From: Vibrio neonatus | GTDB taxonomy: Bacteria > Pseudomonadota > Gammaproteobacteria > Enterobacterales > Vibrionaceae | Direction of reading: 5' to 3' | Length of the DNA: 64,000 nt | Assembly (NCBI RefSeq): GCF_024346975.1 | Contig: NZ_AP024886.1 | Coordinates: 868,001 to 932,000 of the forward strand | Shown here: positions 54,597-64,000 of the stretch, piece by piece | Numbering within the stretch: the first letter of the stretch is position 1 | Layout of the letters: every line of letters starts with the position of its first letter | Translations under genes and position numbers: made by a program | The notes under the pieces: generated by a model | Databases searched by the model: none | What the model was told of the DNA's origin: nothing | What the model saw: only the letters and a program-made list of their open reading frames with translations

Positions 54597-55495
54597 TACA
54601 TTTTTTCAACTTTCATATATTTATTAATATTACTTTCGGTCAAAATCAACATCTGATTACGATCATAATTGTGCATAAATTCATCATATAGTTTTGAGCT
54701 ACCACCAATATATTCCCAGTAAGGCTTGTAAACCTTATACACATGTTTTTTAAAACGTTCTGTATCAGGTTTGCTCGGGTTATATGGTCGGTGAAACCCA
54801 ATTTCTGCCCCTGGTTCAATTTGTTTAAACACCCCAGAAGCATAAATAATTCCGCATGCGGAATAACACTTCATATATTGATCACTAGCAGAGCCCCACT
54901 TGTTCTCTTGCATATAAGTGCCAATTTTAATCGCCTCATTCATCAAACCACCAGGGCTATGTATCATCAGGCGATTTAAAGCTATACCCTTCCCTTTGTA
55001 ATAAGCGACATAACGTAAGAACTTGTCGTAAGTACCCTCAGTAATCTTTCCTTCGCCGTATAAGTAATAACCTTTTTTATCTTGCCCTAGCATAAAAATT
55101 ATCTTGGTACTATTAGCTAAAGGATGACCAATTTTTTTTGGCGCCATAATTGGCGGCATTTTCTCAGGCAACGGTGGCGCTATATGTTTTTGCACCGGAG
55201 TATTTTTAGCTATTGCCTTATCAGCAGCCTTTGGACGCTTATGCGATTTTTTATTTGGCTCATGAGGGACAGTCTTTGCGACTTTATGAGTACTTTGCTT
55301 GGTAAGTATTTTCTTAGCTGATGTAATAGAGTTATGTTTAGAATTCGTTGCAGAATTCGGTTTTACTATAGGAGCTACTGTTAGTTTTTTTGAAACTTCT
55401 GATTTACTATGAATTAATTTTGCTTGCTCACTTGAACATCCTGTAAACAATATAGAAACAGTTAAGGCAATAACAAACCAACTGCATATTCTCAT
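54596..55495 (-). CDS. ClpP-like (COG3904-type) lipoprotein, first gene of envelope operon
   Basis: 299 aa. A lipoprotein signal (lipobox FTGC, about residue 20), then a Lys/Pro/Ser-rich linker (to about 125), then a crotonase/ClpP-like domain: LNRLMIHSPGGLMNEAIKIG (about 174-193), YSACGIIYASG (candidate nucleophile Ser in the usual place, about 213) and IGFHRPY (candidate His, about 231). COG3904 proteins are exported ClpP-class proteins of unknown role. It is followed by the coiled-coil membrane proteins with a one-base overlap, so it may be the envelope-side component of the same unit, perhaps a protease or a scaffold. Confidence 0.7.
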   Translation of the reverse strand: MRICSWFVIALTVSILFTGCSSEQAKLIHSKSEVSKKLTVAPIVKPNSATNSKHNSITSAKKILTKQSTHKVAKTVPHEPNKKSHKRPKAADKAIAKNTPVQKHIAPPLPEKMPPIMAPKKIGHPLANSTKIIFMLGQDKKGYYLYGEGKITEGTYDKFLRYVAYYKGKGIALNRLMIHSPGGLMNEAIKIGTYMQENKWGSASDQYMKCYSACGIIYASGVFKQIEPGAEIGFHRPYNPSKPDTERFKKHVYKVYKPYWEYIGGSSKLYDEFMHNYDRNQMLILTESNINKYMKVEKM

Positions 55496-56011
55496 AGCTA
55501 TTCGCTCTTATAAATTACTAAACGTAAATAGGTTGATAATTAAACCACTTATTACCTATATTATTAATGTATACCAGCACAATGTGTTACTGTAAATCCA
55601 CCCGACACACTAACATTTCTAAATAAGGACTTTTATTGGCGTAGTCTTAACTACCTATACTTAGGTTTAATTAAAGACATAGCGATTAGAAACTCAAATA
55701 GTGCAACAAATACCTTACAATTGAATAAATGCAAACATTCAAAGTAATAAATTATATCACTATGCTTTAGAAAATATAAGGCTACAACTCCCTTTGTCTT
55801 ATAATTAGTCAAGGTTTATATATATTTATATGAATCAAATATAATGCGCATCTTGTTTTGTATTTACAAAAAAATTCATTCATCTGCGTTTTTATGGAAA
55901 ATAATAACTTGTGGTGAAAGCTACCAACTTATGAGGCTAATTTCTTATTTGCACAAAGAGTAAACAGTAAAAATTAATAAGAAAATTTGAATACAACATT
56001 TAGAAGGGGTT
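55496..56011. other. Intergenic region upstream of the four-gene operon
   Basis: About 510 bp, very AT-rich, with no supported gene. A 39-codon frame near 55842 has no ribosome site. Confidence 0.4.
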
Positions 56012-56036
56012 TTAAAACGCCACCAACCTAGTGGCG
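56012..56036 (-). terminator. Terminator of DUF945 gene
   Basis: On the minus strand CGCCAC / GTGGCG with a 6-base loop is followed by TTTTAAAA, 25 bp after the stop codon. Confidence 0.65.
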
Positions 56037-56060
56037 CTATTGATTAGTTATTTATGCTCT

Positions 56061-57260
56061 CTATTGAAGAGGGATTCCATTTGCCATTAATTTGTTATTA
56101 TCTAAAGTAACTTTAGTTGTATAATTATTAGCCTCATCTATCGTCCAGAAATGATTTAACATTTGTTGTGGAATGCCTAACTTTGTAACTAATTTTGGTG
56201 TCAATGTGATATCTACTTCAGACGAAATTGCATTTTGCACTTGGCTCTCAAACTGATATCCAGTTAAGCTCCCATAATTTGCTTTGTTAAAGGTTAATTG
56301 TCCCTTCACATTGGAATCATTTACAAACATATTTACATCTGAAAACGTAAAGCCGTCACCTAAAATTCGTATCAGCAAGTCTTCAGCAACCGTATGTTGA
56401 TTATTGCTAATTGCATCATTAAATGCGGTGATTTTCTGGGTATCAAAAGACCCAAGCTTACCCTTAAAGCCCACAGTTGACTCTGGCAGAGAGAGCTGAG
56501 GTGTATTGACATTTAACGAACCTACCACCCAATCATAATACACGTCGGTTTTTTCACCGACAGTTGCTTTGGTATTCAATTTCACATCATTAAACGCTAT
56601 TTGAGTTGAAGGATCTGACACCCTAGCATTCAATATAGTCAGATCAGCGGTATGTAGTGTTGAGCTTGAGACTGAATCCAATGTTGTTTTACCAATCTCA
56701 AAAATATTGTTGTTTTCATTAAACATGGCGCCATCAATAATGATTTGTCCAGCATTATCGTCTACCGTACCAGCAACATTCAACGACAATTTACCTAACT
56801 TTAAGCTAAGATGACGATCACTAATCACACCTAATGTTAAGCTACTCTTAAGATCGAAGTGCTGACTGGTCGGCGATAACTCATATTTGATGTTTTCATT
56901 AAACGACGTCACCTCTTTAACAAATTCAGCCGCTAAACCTTTATCTTTGGGTAATTGTAACTGACCATGCACTTTTAATCCAAACGGCGCTACTTTCGCA
57001 TTATGAGTTACGTAAATAGGTTCAGGAGTGCGCTCTTGCCCGTTAGTTAGATAAACGGCAAACTCTTGTTCTACATCGCCACCACTTATTTCGGTTTTTA
57101 TAATCTGAATGTCTAAGAAATTATCATTCACGTTATGAACCGAGTCTTCTACTTGATTGACAAGTTGTTCGGCTGCAGCATCAACCATCACTTTGTTTGC
57201 TACATAAGTACCGCTACCCACTACACCTGCAATCACTACCGCTAAAATGCCTTTATTCAT
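56061..57260 (-). CDS. DUF945 (YdgA-type) protein
   Basis: 399 aa. An N-terminal hydrophobic segment (about 4-22, GILAVVIAGVVGSGTYVA) acts as signal or anchor, followed by a long beta-rich chain of the DUF945 family, which is exported or membrane-bound. Its role is unclear (E. coli YdgA is linked to the cell envelope). It is single, with its own terminator. It marks the last ordinary chromosomal gene before the IS-rich part. Confidence 0.8.
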   Translation of the reverse strand: MNKGILAVVIAGVVGSGTYVANKVMVDAAAEQLVNQVEDSVHNVNDNFLDIQIIKTEISGGDVEQEFAVYLTNGQERTPEPIYVTHNAKVAPFGLKVHGQLQLPKDKGLAAEFVKEVTSFNENIKYELSPTSQHFDLKSSLTLGVISDRHLSLKLGKLSLNVAGTVDDNAGQIIIDGAMFNENNNIFEIGKTTLDSVSSSTLHTADLTILNARVSDPSTQIAFNDVKLNTKATVGEKTDVYYDWVVGSLNVNTPQLSLPESTVGFKGKLGSFDTQKITAFNDAISNNQHTVAEDLLIRILGDGFTFSDVNMFVNDSNVKGQLTFNKANYGSLTGYQFESQVQNAISSEVDITLTPKLVTKLGIPQQMLNHFWTIDEANNYTTKVTLDNNKLMANGIPLQ

Positions 57261-57399
57261 CGAATTACCTGACCGTTGTTATCTGTATTATTTTTAGAAT
57301 CTTACACTTACGTGTTTATAGCATTGCTTCATTATTAAAAATAATCATTTAATTCTATAGGTTATTTGACCTAGATCGAAAGATTCCAGTGCAAAGAGC

Positions 57400-57973
57400 A
57401 TGTTACCTGACATAAAAGTTACCCCGAATTCAGATAATAAGTGGACACTCATAGAAAGGCATAGAAGAAGAGGAAGCAGCAAAGATTGCTATAGTTCTAA
57501 AGAGGCACATCAGTCGTCAGTCTTACATCGAAGTAATGCGAACAAGTATAAAATCCCGACAGAGCGGATAGATTTCATTCGGTTTTTAGAACATGCAGAC
57601 TGGAGTCATGAGCAAATATCTAATGTGTTAACGATGACAGGAACCCCCGTTAGCCACGAGTGAATCTATCTATATCTAGCCTATGACAAACGCTTAGGTG
57701 GTGTAGTGGCAAACTATATTGCCACTTGAGACAAGGCCATAGAAGATATAGCCTAAGCACTAGATACGAAAGTCTACTTTGTTGATCCTCATTATTCTTG
57801 GGAGAGCAGCACAAATGAAAATACAAATGCCCTTCTGAGACAATATATTAAAGAAGGCACCTACTTGAGAACAATAACAGATGAGCAAGTCTTATATGCA
57901 CAAACTAAGACAAATAGTCGACCGAAGAAGTGTTTAGGGTTCAAGCCCGAATTCAATTCTGAAGTGCGACACT
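57400..57973 (+). pseudogene. Decayed IS30-family transposase
   Basis: One frame can be read from 57400 through several stops. Recognisable IS30 pieces are DWSHEQISNVL, then SHE-(TGA, normally Trp)-IYLYLAYDKRLGG, a jump over the missing middle (no catalytic Asp region), then SWESSTNENTNALLRQYI and SRPKKCLGF from the C-terminus. Three in-frame stops and a large internal deletion make it a dead remnant. No inverted ends are visible. Confidence 0.8.
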
Positions 57974-57985
57974 CTCTAAAATATC

Positions 57986-59017
57986 AAGTGTGTGATTCAT
58001 AGACATCCTTTCAACTATACTGGGTGTATATGGACAGAGAAATCCAACAAAGTCTACAGTGGGTAAAAATGTATGAGGAATGTGATGATGCAGGCCTCGT
58101 ATGTCGACGCTGTGGTATTTCCAGACCAACATTACGCAAGTGGGCTAAGCGATATAAGCAGTATGGAATCGTTGGTTTGGAAAGCCAGAGCAGACGCCCT
58201 CACTCTTCTCCAAGTAGCAAAGTCACTGATGAACTAAGAGCTTTGATCCTTACGATGCGTGAGAAACGCAATTTAGGAGCACGACGTTTACAAACAGAAT
58301 TAATCCGACTTCACCAAATACACTTAAGCACTGCGACACTCCATAAAGTTTTATCCGAAGCCTCAGTCTGCCCCATCGTAACTTACCGATGTAAAAAAGA
58401 TTACCAAAGATATGAGCGCCCAACTCCTGGTGATAGAGTCCAGATGGACACCTGCAAAATAGCGCCTGGAATTTATCAGTATACAGCTATTGATGACTGC
58501 TCTCGCTATCGAGTTCTAAGGTGCTACTCTCGGCGCACAGCACTAAATACCGTCGACTTTGTCGATTGTGTCGTGGAAGAGATGCCATTTCCTATCCAGC
58601 GTATTCAGACGGACAGAGGACGTGAGTTCTTTGCAGAGAAAGTCCAAAAACAACTCATGATTTATGGAATCAAGTTTCGCCCAAATAAGCCTGGCTCACC
58701 TCACTTGAATGGCAAAGTAGAACGTTCACAGAAAACAGATAAAAGTGAATTCTATCCGACCATAGATGTCTCTGTGGGGCTGGAAAAGCTCGATTTACTA
58801 CTAGCTGAAGGCAACACTACTATAACTGGGAACGGCCCCACAGTTCGTTAAATGGGCGAACCCCGATGGATAAGATTACAGAGGTCGCTGATCAAACTCC
58901 TTTGTCTGAGGAGGTATCTCAGCACTACCAGATCAAGAAAGAGCGGTTTCAACAACAGAATTATAAGCTCGATCTTCAGCTAAGAAAATTGAAACCATCT
59001 CTATGAATCACACACTT
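57986..59017 (+). mobile_element. IS481-family-like insertion sequence, inactive
   Basis: Left end AAGTGTGTGATTCATAGACAT and the reverse complement of the right end AAGTGTGTGATTCATAGAGAT match over 18 consecutive bases, defining a 1032-bp element. No clear target duplication is found. It abuts the IS30 remnant on the left, and its right end is only 5 bp from the stop of the macro-domain gene. Confidence 0.75.
58030..59006 (+). pseudogene. Frameshifted IS481-type transposase
   Basis: The N-terminal helix-turn-helix (GLVCRRCGISRPTLRKWAKRY, about 20-40) is followed by the DDE core with QMDTCK, IQTDRGREF and NGKVERSQKTDKSEF. Near 58810 one base is missing (GAAGGCAAC where GAATGGCAAC would keep WQHYYNWERPH), so the frame ends early at 58851. 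The old C-terminus (ERPHSSLNGRTPMDKIT...) continues in the other frame to the TGA at 59004-59006. The 5' part is otherwise intact. Confidence 0.85.
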
Positions 59018-59021
59018 CATG

Positions 59022-59708
59022 TTAAAAAATCTCCCCTTGTTTTGGCTGGAGTTCATAATCCTTCAGAAGATATAGTTTTTCGACCACTTTTTGCCCAATA
59101 CCTTTTACCTTTAGTAGCTGACTCAGCTGGTTAATCTCTTCCCTAGCAAGAGCTTCTTTGACCTTAGTTAAATCAGATTCTCGTAATCCAACAGCTGATT
59201 TAATCTGTAGTGGGCTCTCAAAAGACAGAACCAGCTTTACGTGCTCACACAAAGAATCTTTTGCCATAGGGTCGTAAAAGTATATATCTACGTCGATATC
59301 TAGAGTGTCTAGATATTCCTGCATTATACTCAAGCTTCTCTCTTTCCCTAATCCACCTTTATCCGCACCGAGTAAAGGAAATGCAATTGATCCTACATGC
59401 TTTTCCTTGTAGGTTTCGACAAACTTTTCAAGCCCTTTTCTCAAATACTCTTCTTTAGAAGGAAACTTCCAATGCTTTTTGGTTGGAAAATTCAACACTC
59501 TTTGAGAGCCAACATTGCCATATATCCAAATTTTACCAATATCAAGCAAGCCATCTTCACAAAATTGTTGATATTTTGAAAACATATCTGGGTATCTTAA
59601 TCGATACTCCAAAGCTATACCCGCCCCCATTATTCCAACACAATTAACAGCATTAACTATAACATCTCGTTTACTATCAAAAATATTACCTGAGATTTCT
59701 GTAACCAT
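59022..59708 (-). CDS. darG: Macro-domain antitoxin, DarG-like
   Basis: 228 aa. The macro domain (about 1-150) shows DVIVNAVNCVGIMGAGIALE (about 15-34, ADP-ribose binding) and AFPLLGADKGGLG (about 108-120, phosphate loop). The C-terminal part (about 165-228) is helical with a helix-hairpin-helix look (LLKVKGIGQKVVEKL). DarG removes ADP-ribose from thymidine bases and so neutralises DarT. It begins 6 bp after the DarT-like gene, the normal toxin-antitoxin order. Its stop lies only 5 bp from the IS481-type end, so a former longer C-terminus cannot be ruled out. Confidence 0.82.
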   Translation of the reverse strand: MVTEISGNIFDSKRDVIVNAVNCVGIMGAGIALEYRLRYPDMFSKYQQFCEDGLLDIGKIWIYGNVGSQRVLNFPTKKHWKFPSKEEYLRKGLEKFVETYKEKHVGSIAFPLLGADKGGLGKERSLSIMQEYLDTLDIDVDIYFYDPMAKDSLCEHVKLVLSFESPLQIKSAVGLRESDLTKVKEALAREEINQLSQLLKVKGIGQKVVEKLYLLKDYELQPKQGEIF

Positions 59709-59714
59709 ATAAAC

Positions 59715-61235
59715 TCACTTAAAAAACATATCTGGAGATACTTTAATCAAGGAAGCGCTAACTAACATTCCTTCAAGTACTCTTTTTGTAAAAATAGAAT
59801 TACAGTGTATAGCCTTAATAAATCTGCTCTCTATTTTTGGATAAATTAAAACTTCTGCACATTTTTTCCGCTTACCATCATGATGTTCACTCCAATAATC
59901 TGAATTTATCACATCCCAAGGTAGTTTATTCAGCTCTCCAATATCACTGTAAAATGCTGTATCTCGCGAGGCTGCATTACCATCTGATAGAAGAAATTGT
60001 CCTGCCCTAAGCGCAGAAATATCTATCTCCAACAAGCATAATTGCTTGGACAAATCCTTTTTTGCGAAAAGCATCGGGTTTTTGATGCTAATATAAGTTG
60101 GTGCGTAGTCGTGTAGCTTTCTTCTGTAGATCGGTTCTGATTGCTTCCGGTATTCTTGAACGTCTGCATTTGATATATCTTTAGGACTATACTTGCTATG
60201 CGCTAGTGAGTTACTCAGTATGCCATGCTGAAGTATATTCTTGACGTTATCAATATGTGTCATATGCCAAAGTGAAGTAACACCAAAGTTTCCAAATGTT
60301 CGTGATGAAACACACCCGTTATTAGGTTCGCCTTTCCAAACATTTACCCTATCTCTAACGGTAGCTTTAGTGTTATTAGTATGGCGTTCATATATGTTAT
60401 TACGATTTACATCAAAAATAGAATCCGAAGAAACAACACTCTTCTTAGCTATATCGCTTTCAGCAAATACAAAAGAGCATTTAAACTGAGCGGCGCCAGA
60501 GCCAGAATTACCATTTTTAAAACATGAATTACTGGAACACCTTGGACAAAGAACTTCCTTTGCATGTTTTTTATCCGCTAGCTTAATGCTAGGTCGAATA
60601 CTACTTTGATTACTCTTAATTGAACCGGAGTTACTTTCTCGTATAGCTGTTTTATTTATCTGAGAATCAAGAGCTTTTAATTTCGCTTTATTACTCTCAA
60701 TGAGCTTAGATATATCTACTGTCGGTTTATTCTGACTTTTTGCAGTATTAGCAGGTTTGGTTGGTCGAGGTGCTCGTATATCAACTGCCGGGCGCCTACT
60801 GACGTTCGAGCCATCAGCAGCCTTAGGCTCAACATTGGCCCAAATGGAATTATCTAACTTTTTAGTTTGCTTCTTTCCAGTTCTTACCACTCCCGTCGGT
60901 GTTTGTAAGTTAGCCTGTGCTTTCTTAAGCGGTTTGCTAAGCTGGTTATTCTTCCTATTTGAACTACTCTCTTGGCTAATAGCCGTTTTAGGCTGGTAGC
61001 TAGTTTGACCAACCTTTTCAACTTCCTTCTTCCGCTTAGACTCTCGACGGTTCAGCCATGTCCCTATCACCACAGTGATAAACAAGACATGTGGCACCGC
61101 AGCAATCAAACATACCGGATTCAGGCACAACCCGAAAAACAGTAGCTGATTCAGAAACATAACTACTATGAAGGTTCCTGTATACAGGGTTGCAACCTCT
61201 TTCGTTCTCTGCCAGAGCTTAGACAACCAATTCAT
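59715..61235 (-). CDS. darT: DarT-like DNA ADP-ribosyltransferase toxin with membrane and zinc-ribbon N-terminal extension
   Basis: 506 aa, more than twice the usual DarT length (about 200-220). The C-terminal domain (about 310-500, DUF4433/DarT) shows SLWHMTHIDNVKNILQHGIL (NAD-binding start), APTYISIKNPMLFA, a SRDTAFYSDIGEL block and KCAEVLIYPKIE with the catalytic Glu (about 462). DarT uses NAD to ADP-ribosylate thymidine in single-stranded DNA and acts in phage defence. Unusual: residues about 14-62 hold two hydrophobic helices, about 70-220 is a basic, low-complexity linker, and about 229-256 looks like a zinc ribbon (CPRCSS...FKNGNSGSG...FKC). This layout suggests a membrane-tethered toxin. 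Confidence 0.82.
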   Translation of the reverse strand: MNWLSKLWQRTKEVATLYTGTFIVVMFLNQLLFFGLCLNPVCLIAAVPHVLFITVVIGTWLNRRESKRKKEVEKVGQTSYQPKTAISQESSSNRKNNQLSKPLKKAQANLQTPTGVVRTGKKQTKKLDNSIWANVEPKAADGSNVSRRPAVDIRAPRPTKPANTAKSQNKPTVDISKLIESNKAKLKALDSQINKTAIRESNSGSIKSNQSSIRPSIKLADKKHAKEVLCPRCSSNSCFKNGNSGSGAAQFKCSFVFAESDIAKKSVVSSDSIFDVNRNNIYERHTNNTKATVRDRVNVWKGEPNNGCVSSRTFGNFGVTSLWHMTHIDNVKNILQHGILSNSLAHSKYSPKDISNADVQEYRKQSEPIYRRKLHDYAPTYISIKNPMLFAKKDLSKQLCLLEIDISALRAGQFLLSDGNAASRDTAFYSDIGELNKLPWDVINSDYWSEHHDGKRKKCAEVLIYPKIESRFIKAIHCNSIFTKRVLEGMLVSASLIKVSPDMFFK

Positions 61236-61554
61236 TTCAAACTTACCTTAGAACGGTTGTGGTGACCTTGCAAACTTACTGAATGGCCTAAGCCATTTAT
61301 TTATATGATATTTTAAACCATACCAAAGCTTGGTGTAATGTTTTTTGTTAAATTTCCCTTGTTAATAGCCTTAAAACTTAACAAAAATACGATAAGTCGA
61401 AAATTAGCATTGCGACTAGTCGTAAGCTACGTCAGCGTCAATTTCACCAGATAAATTCTTTAGCTGACCGCCACATGCGGAAAGGGGCTTAAGAGTGTTA
61501 GCTTCAGCAACACCAACACAACTTTGGACAGAAGTGTGTTAGCTCTACTGAGGC
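61236..61554. other. Intergenic region upstream of the DarT/DarG pair
   Basis: About 320 bp holding the probable promoter of the toxin-antitoxin operon and the 3' flank of the next gene. No terminator or operator is clear. Confidence 0.4.
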
Positions 61555-62103
61555 CTATCTACCCAGCAGTCTGGCAAAGAAGCCTTTTTTAACGGGCTCA
61601 ACAATATCAAATCCGCATTTACACTTTTTACCATAGCGATCTTGATAGTCTTGCTGAAAACCTAGTTGTTTCGCTTCTCCTAGTGTCATGCTTTTATTGT
61701 ATTGGAGCTGATGGTCAGAGTTTGCGTCGATTGATGTTGAAGCCCGCCAAACGATCAAAGTGCTATCTGGTAAAGACATGGCAAGGTCATGAACTCGCTG
61801 ATCCTCTTCAGTTCTTATAAGATCATCCGGATGGTGATTGTTTACATCCCAATCCCCATTTTCAATATCAGTTTCAACATATTCAGCCATCGCGCCATAT
61901 ATTCCAAGCTCATCAATTTCTTCAAAGATGCAAGCGAATGTCTTGGCAATTCTCGTAACCTGTCGTTTAGGTAAGGATTTATAATTGGCTTTGAGGTCAG
62001 AGAGTTTACTCTCTGACATGTACTCCAACTCGAATTGATACTCTTCCCAAAGCGCGTGTTCTAGCTGATTTTCCAACAGAGGCAGAGATTCTGTATATTT
62101 CAT
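61555..62103 (-). CDS. Hypothetical 182-aa protein
   Basis: From the ATG at 62103 (a TTG start at 62139 is less likely and would overlap the end of the disrupted gene upstream). The first 70 residues are acidic and helical, the middle has DDLIRTEEDQRVHDLAMSLPDSTLIVWRAS, and the tail has a CKC pair and basic end (KKGFFARLLGR). No signal peptide or membrane helix. I do not recognise the family. It lies between the toxin-antitoxin pair and the IS-split gene, so it is probably accessory. Confidence 0.6.
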   Translation of the reverse strand: MKYTESLPLLENQLEHALWEEYQFELEYMSESKLSDLKANYKSLPKRQVTRIAKTFACIFEEIDELGIYGAMAEYVETDIENGDWDVNNHHPDDLIRTEEDQRVHDLAMSLPDSTLIVWRASTSIDANSDHQLQYNKSMTLGEAKQLGFQQDYQDRYGKKCKCGFDIVEPVKKGFFARLLGR

Positions 62104-62278
62104 ATTTAGAGGCGCTATCTTTAGATTTGCGCAGCACAAGCTACATAAGACTCAATAACGGCATTATCAAACTTAAACATTGTGTCTTTTGTAAACATGC
62201 CTTGCTTCAGGTGTAGTGGTTTAATGATCCCGGACACCCAATTAGGTGATAAAGTCACCACAATTAATGAGGTGTTCA

Positions 62279-63438
<1,160 letters not shown>

Positions 63439-64000
63439 CCACTACAAGGGTTACTTTAACTGTCTTATCGCCATTAACTTTCATAGTTTGGTAAAAGTTG
63501 ATATCAGTTGCCCACGATCCTAACCCTGTTGGTTTAAGAGTGGTTGTCTTTGGCTCACCGTAACGAGAGTACGTTACAAACTGCACGTCCTTTTTAGTGT
63601 CAAACTTAGCAATAACACCTTCCTGACCATGTTTCACAAGCAGTACAAGCTTGCGGCGTCCATCATCATATGCGACAGATGCTACGGATGCATCTTCGAG
63701 GTATACGTTCTTAGCGCCATATTTATCTGACATTGCTATGCAGGATTGACCTTAATCTGATACACGATGAAGTGCTGTACTACTATGCTCTTGTGCAATT
63801 ACTGTAGTGTCTTCGGAAGCCATTGCTAAACCAGATATTGTTAAAAGTACTGTAGAGAAAAGAAGTTTTTTCATAATGCCAATTTCCGTGCCTGTTTAAG
63901 TTAAGCGGAATGCTAGCATTATGTATTTAGAGTTACTTACCTCCTTCCGCCATTATAAAGACATTTCGTGTCAGTCAGTAAACTTTTACGCTGAGAAGGT

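Noticed and set aside
55842..55961. 39-codon frame starting MRILFCIYKK
   Set aside because: No Shine-Dalgarno, no neighbours pointing to it, and the composition is that of the AT-rich surroundings.
57261..57399. Ends of the IS30 remnant upstream of 57400
   Set aside because: No inverted repeat or target duplication could be matched to the right side, so no element boundary was drawn.
59022..59060. Truncation of the macro-domain gene by the IS481-type element
   Set aside because: The stop codon lies outside the IS end, so the frame is not read into the element; truncation remains only a possibility and is noted as a finding.
61236..61554. Possible integron attC or cassette boundary near the toxin-antitoxin pair
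   Set aside because: No pair of GTTRRRY/RYYYAAC core sites with the expected inverted inner boxes could be found, and no second copy exists in the window.

Overview
The window reads as chromosomal DNA of a marine Vibrio-type gammaproteobacterium (Vibrionaceae). The grounds are the AT-leaning base composition, an alginate-degradation locus of the Vibrio kind (PL7 lyase, KdgM-type porins, tandem PL17 oligoalginate lyases, KdgF, KDG kinase, KDPG aldolase, sodium:solute symporter), YpdA/YpdB with a YhjX-type transporter, a PBP1C/alpha-2-macroglobulin pair and a DUF945 protein. Species cannot be fixed from the sequence alone.

Region 1 (1-20.7 kb) is an alginate-utilisation regulon. Three KdgM-type outer-membrane porins and a PL7 lipoprotein lyase bring in and cut alginate. 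Two PL17 exolyases (one minus-strand operon) make monomers, KdgF linearises them, KdgK and Eda finish the Entner-Doudoroff branch, and an SSS symporter probably imports oligomers. Two FadR-type GntR regulators and a MATE exporter lie inside. Six promoters of this region carry variants of a TTGTATGACAA-type palindrome. At four of them a CRP-like site lies 10-29 bp upstream, which suggests substrate induction plus cAMP-CRP activation. A DEDDh exonuclease / CBS-DUF294 operon is embedded. A 162-bp imperfect palindromic repeat occurs twice, at 9.9 kb and 20.8 kb.

Region 2 (21-34 kb) holds amtB behind a sigma-54-type promoter with NtrC-like dyads, a GreA/GreB-like protein, a 1568-aa DUF4011-helicase-Vsr-like nuclease protein, the YpdA/YpdB two-component system with its YhjX-like transporter (direct repeats of the YpdB type upstream), a DUF3299 protein and a periplasmic amidohydrolase.

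Region 3 (34.6-44.7 kb) holds a minus-strand metal operon (45-aa membrane peptide, ZnuC, ZnuB, ZnuA, DUF1007, NicO/RcnA-like) behind a Zur-like palindrome. It also holds a polar amino-acid ABC transporter and a class III PLP enzyme behind a near-consensus Pho box.

Region 4 (44.7-57.3 kb) holds pbpC (with an expanded 90-bp tandem repeat) and an alpha-2-macroglobulin gene. Next is an unrecognised four-gene envelope operon (ClpP-like lipoprotein, two membrane coiled-coil proteins with EVEK/VEVP repeats, a small soluble protein), then a DUF945 gene.

Region 5 (57.4-64 kb) is an accessory, IS-rich stretch. It has a decayed IS30-type transposase, a frameshifted IS481-type element and a DarT/DarG-type toxin-antitoxin pair whose toxin has an unusual membrane and zinc-ribbon N-terminal extension. 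It also has an unknown protein and an intact IS3-family element (1235 bp, 3-bp target duplication AGG) that splits a small secreted-protein gene already carrying a nonsense codon. The four-gene operon and the membrane-linked DarT are the best candidates for something undescribed.
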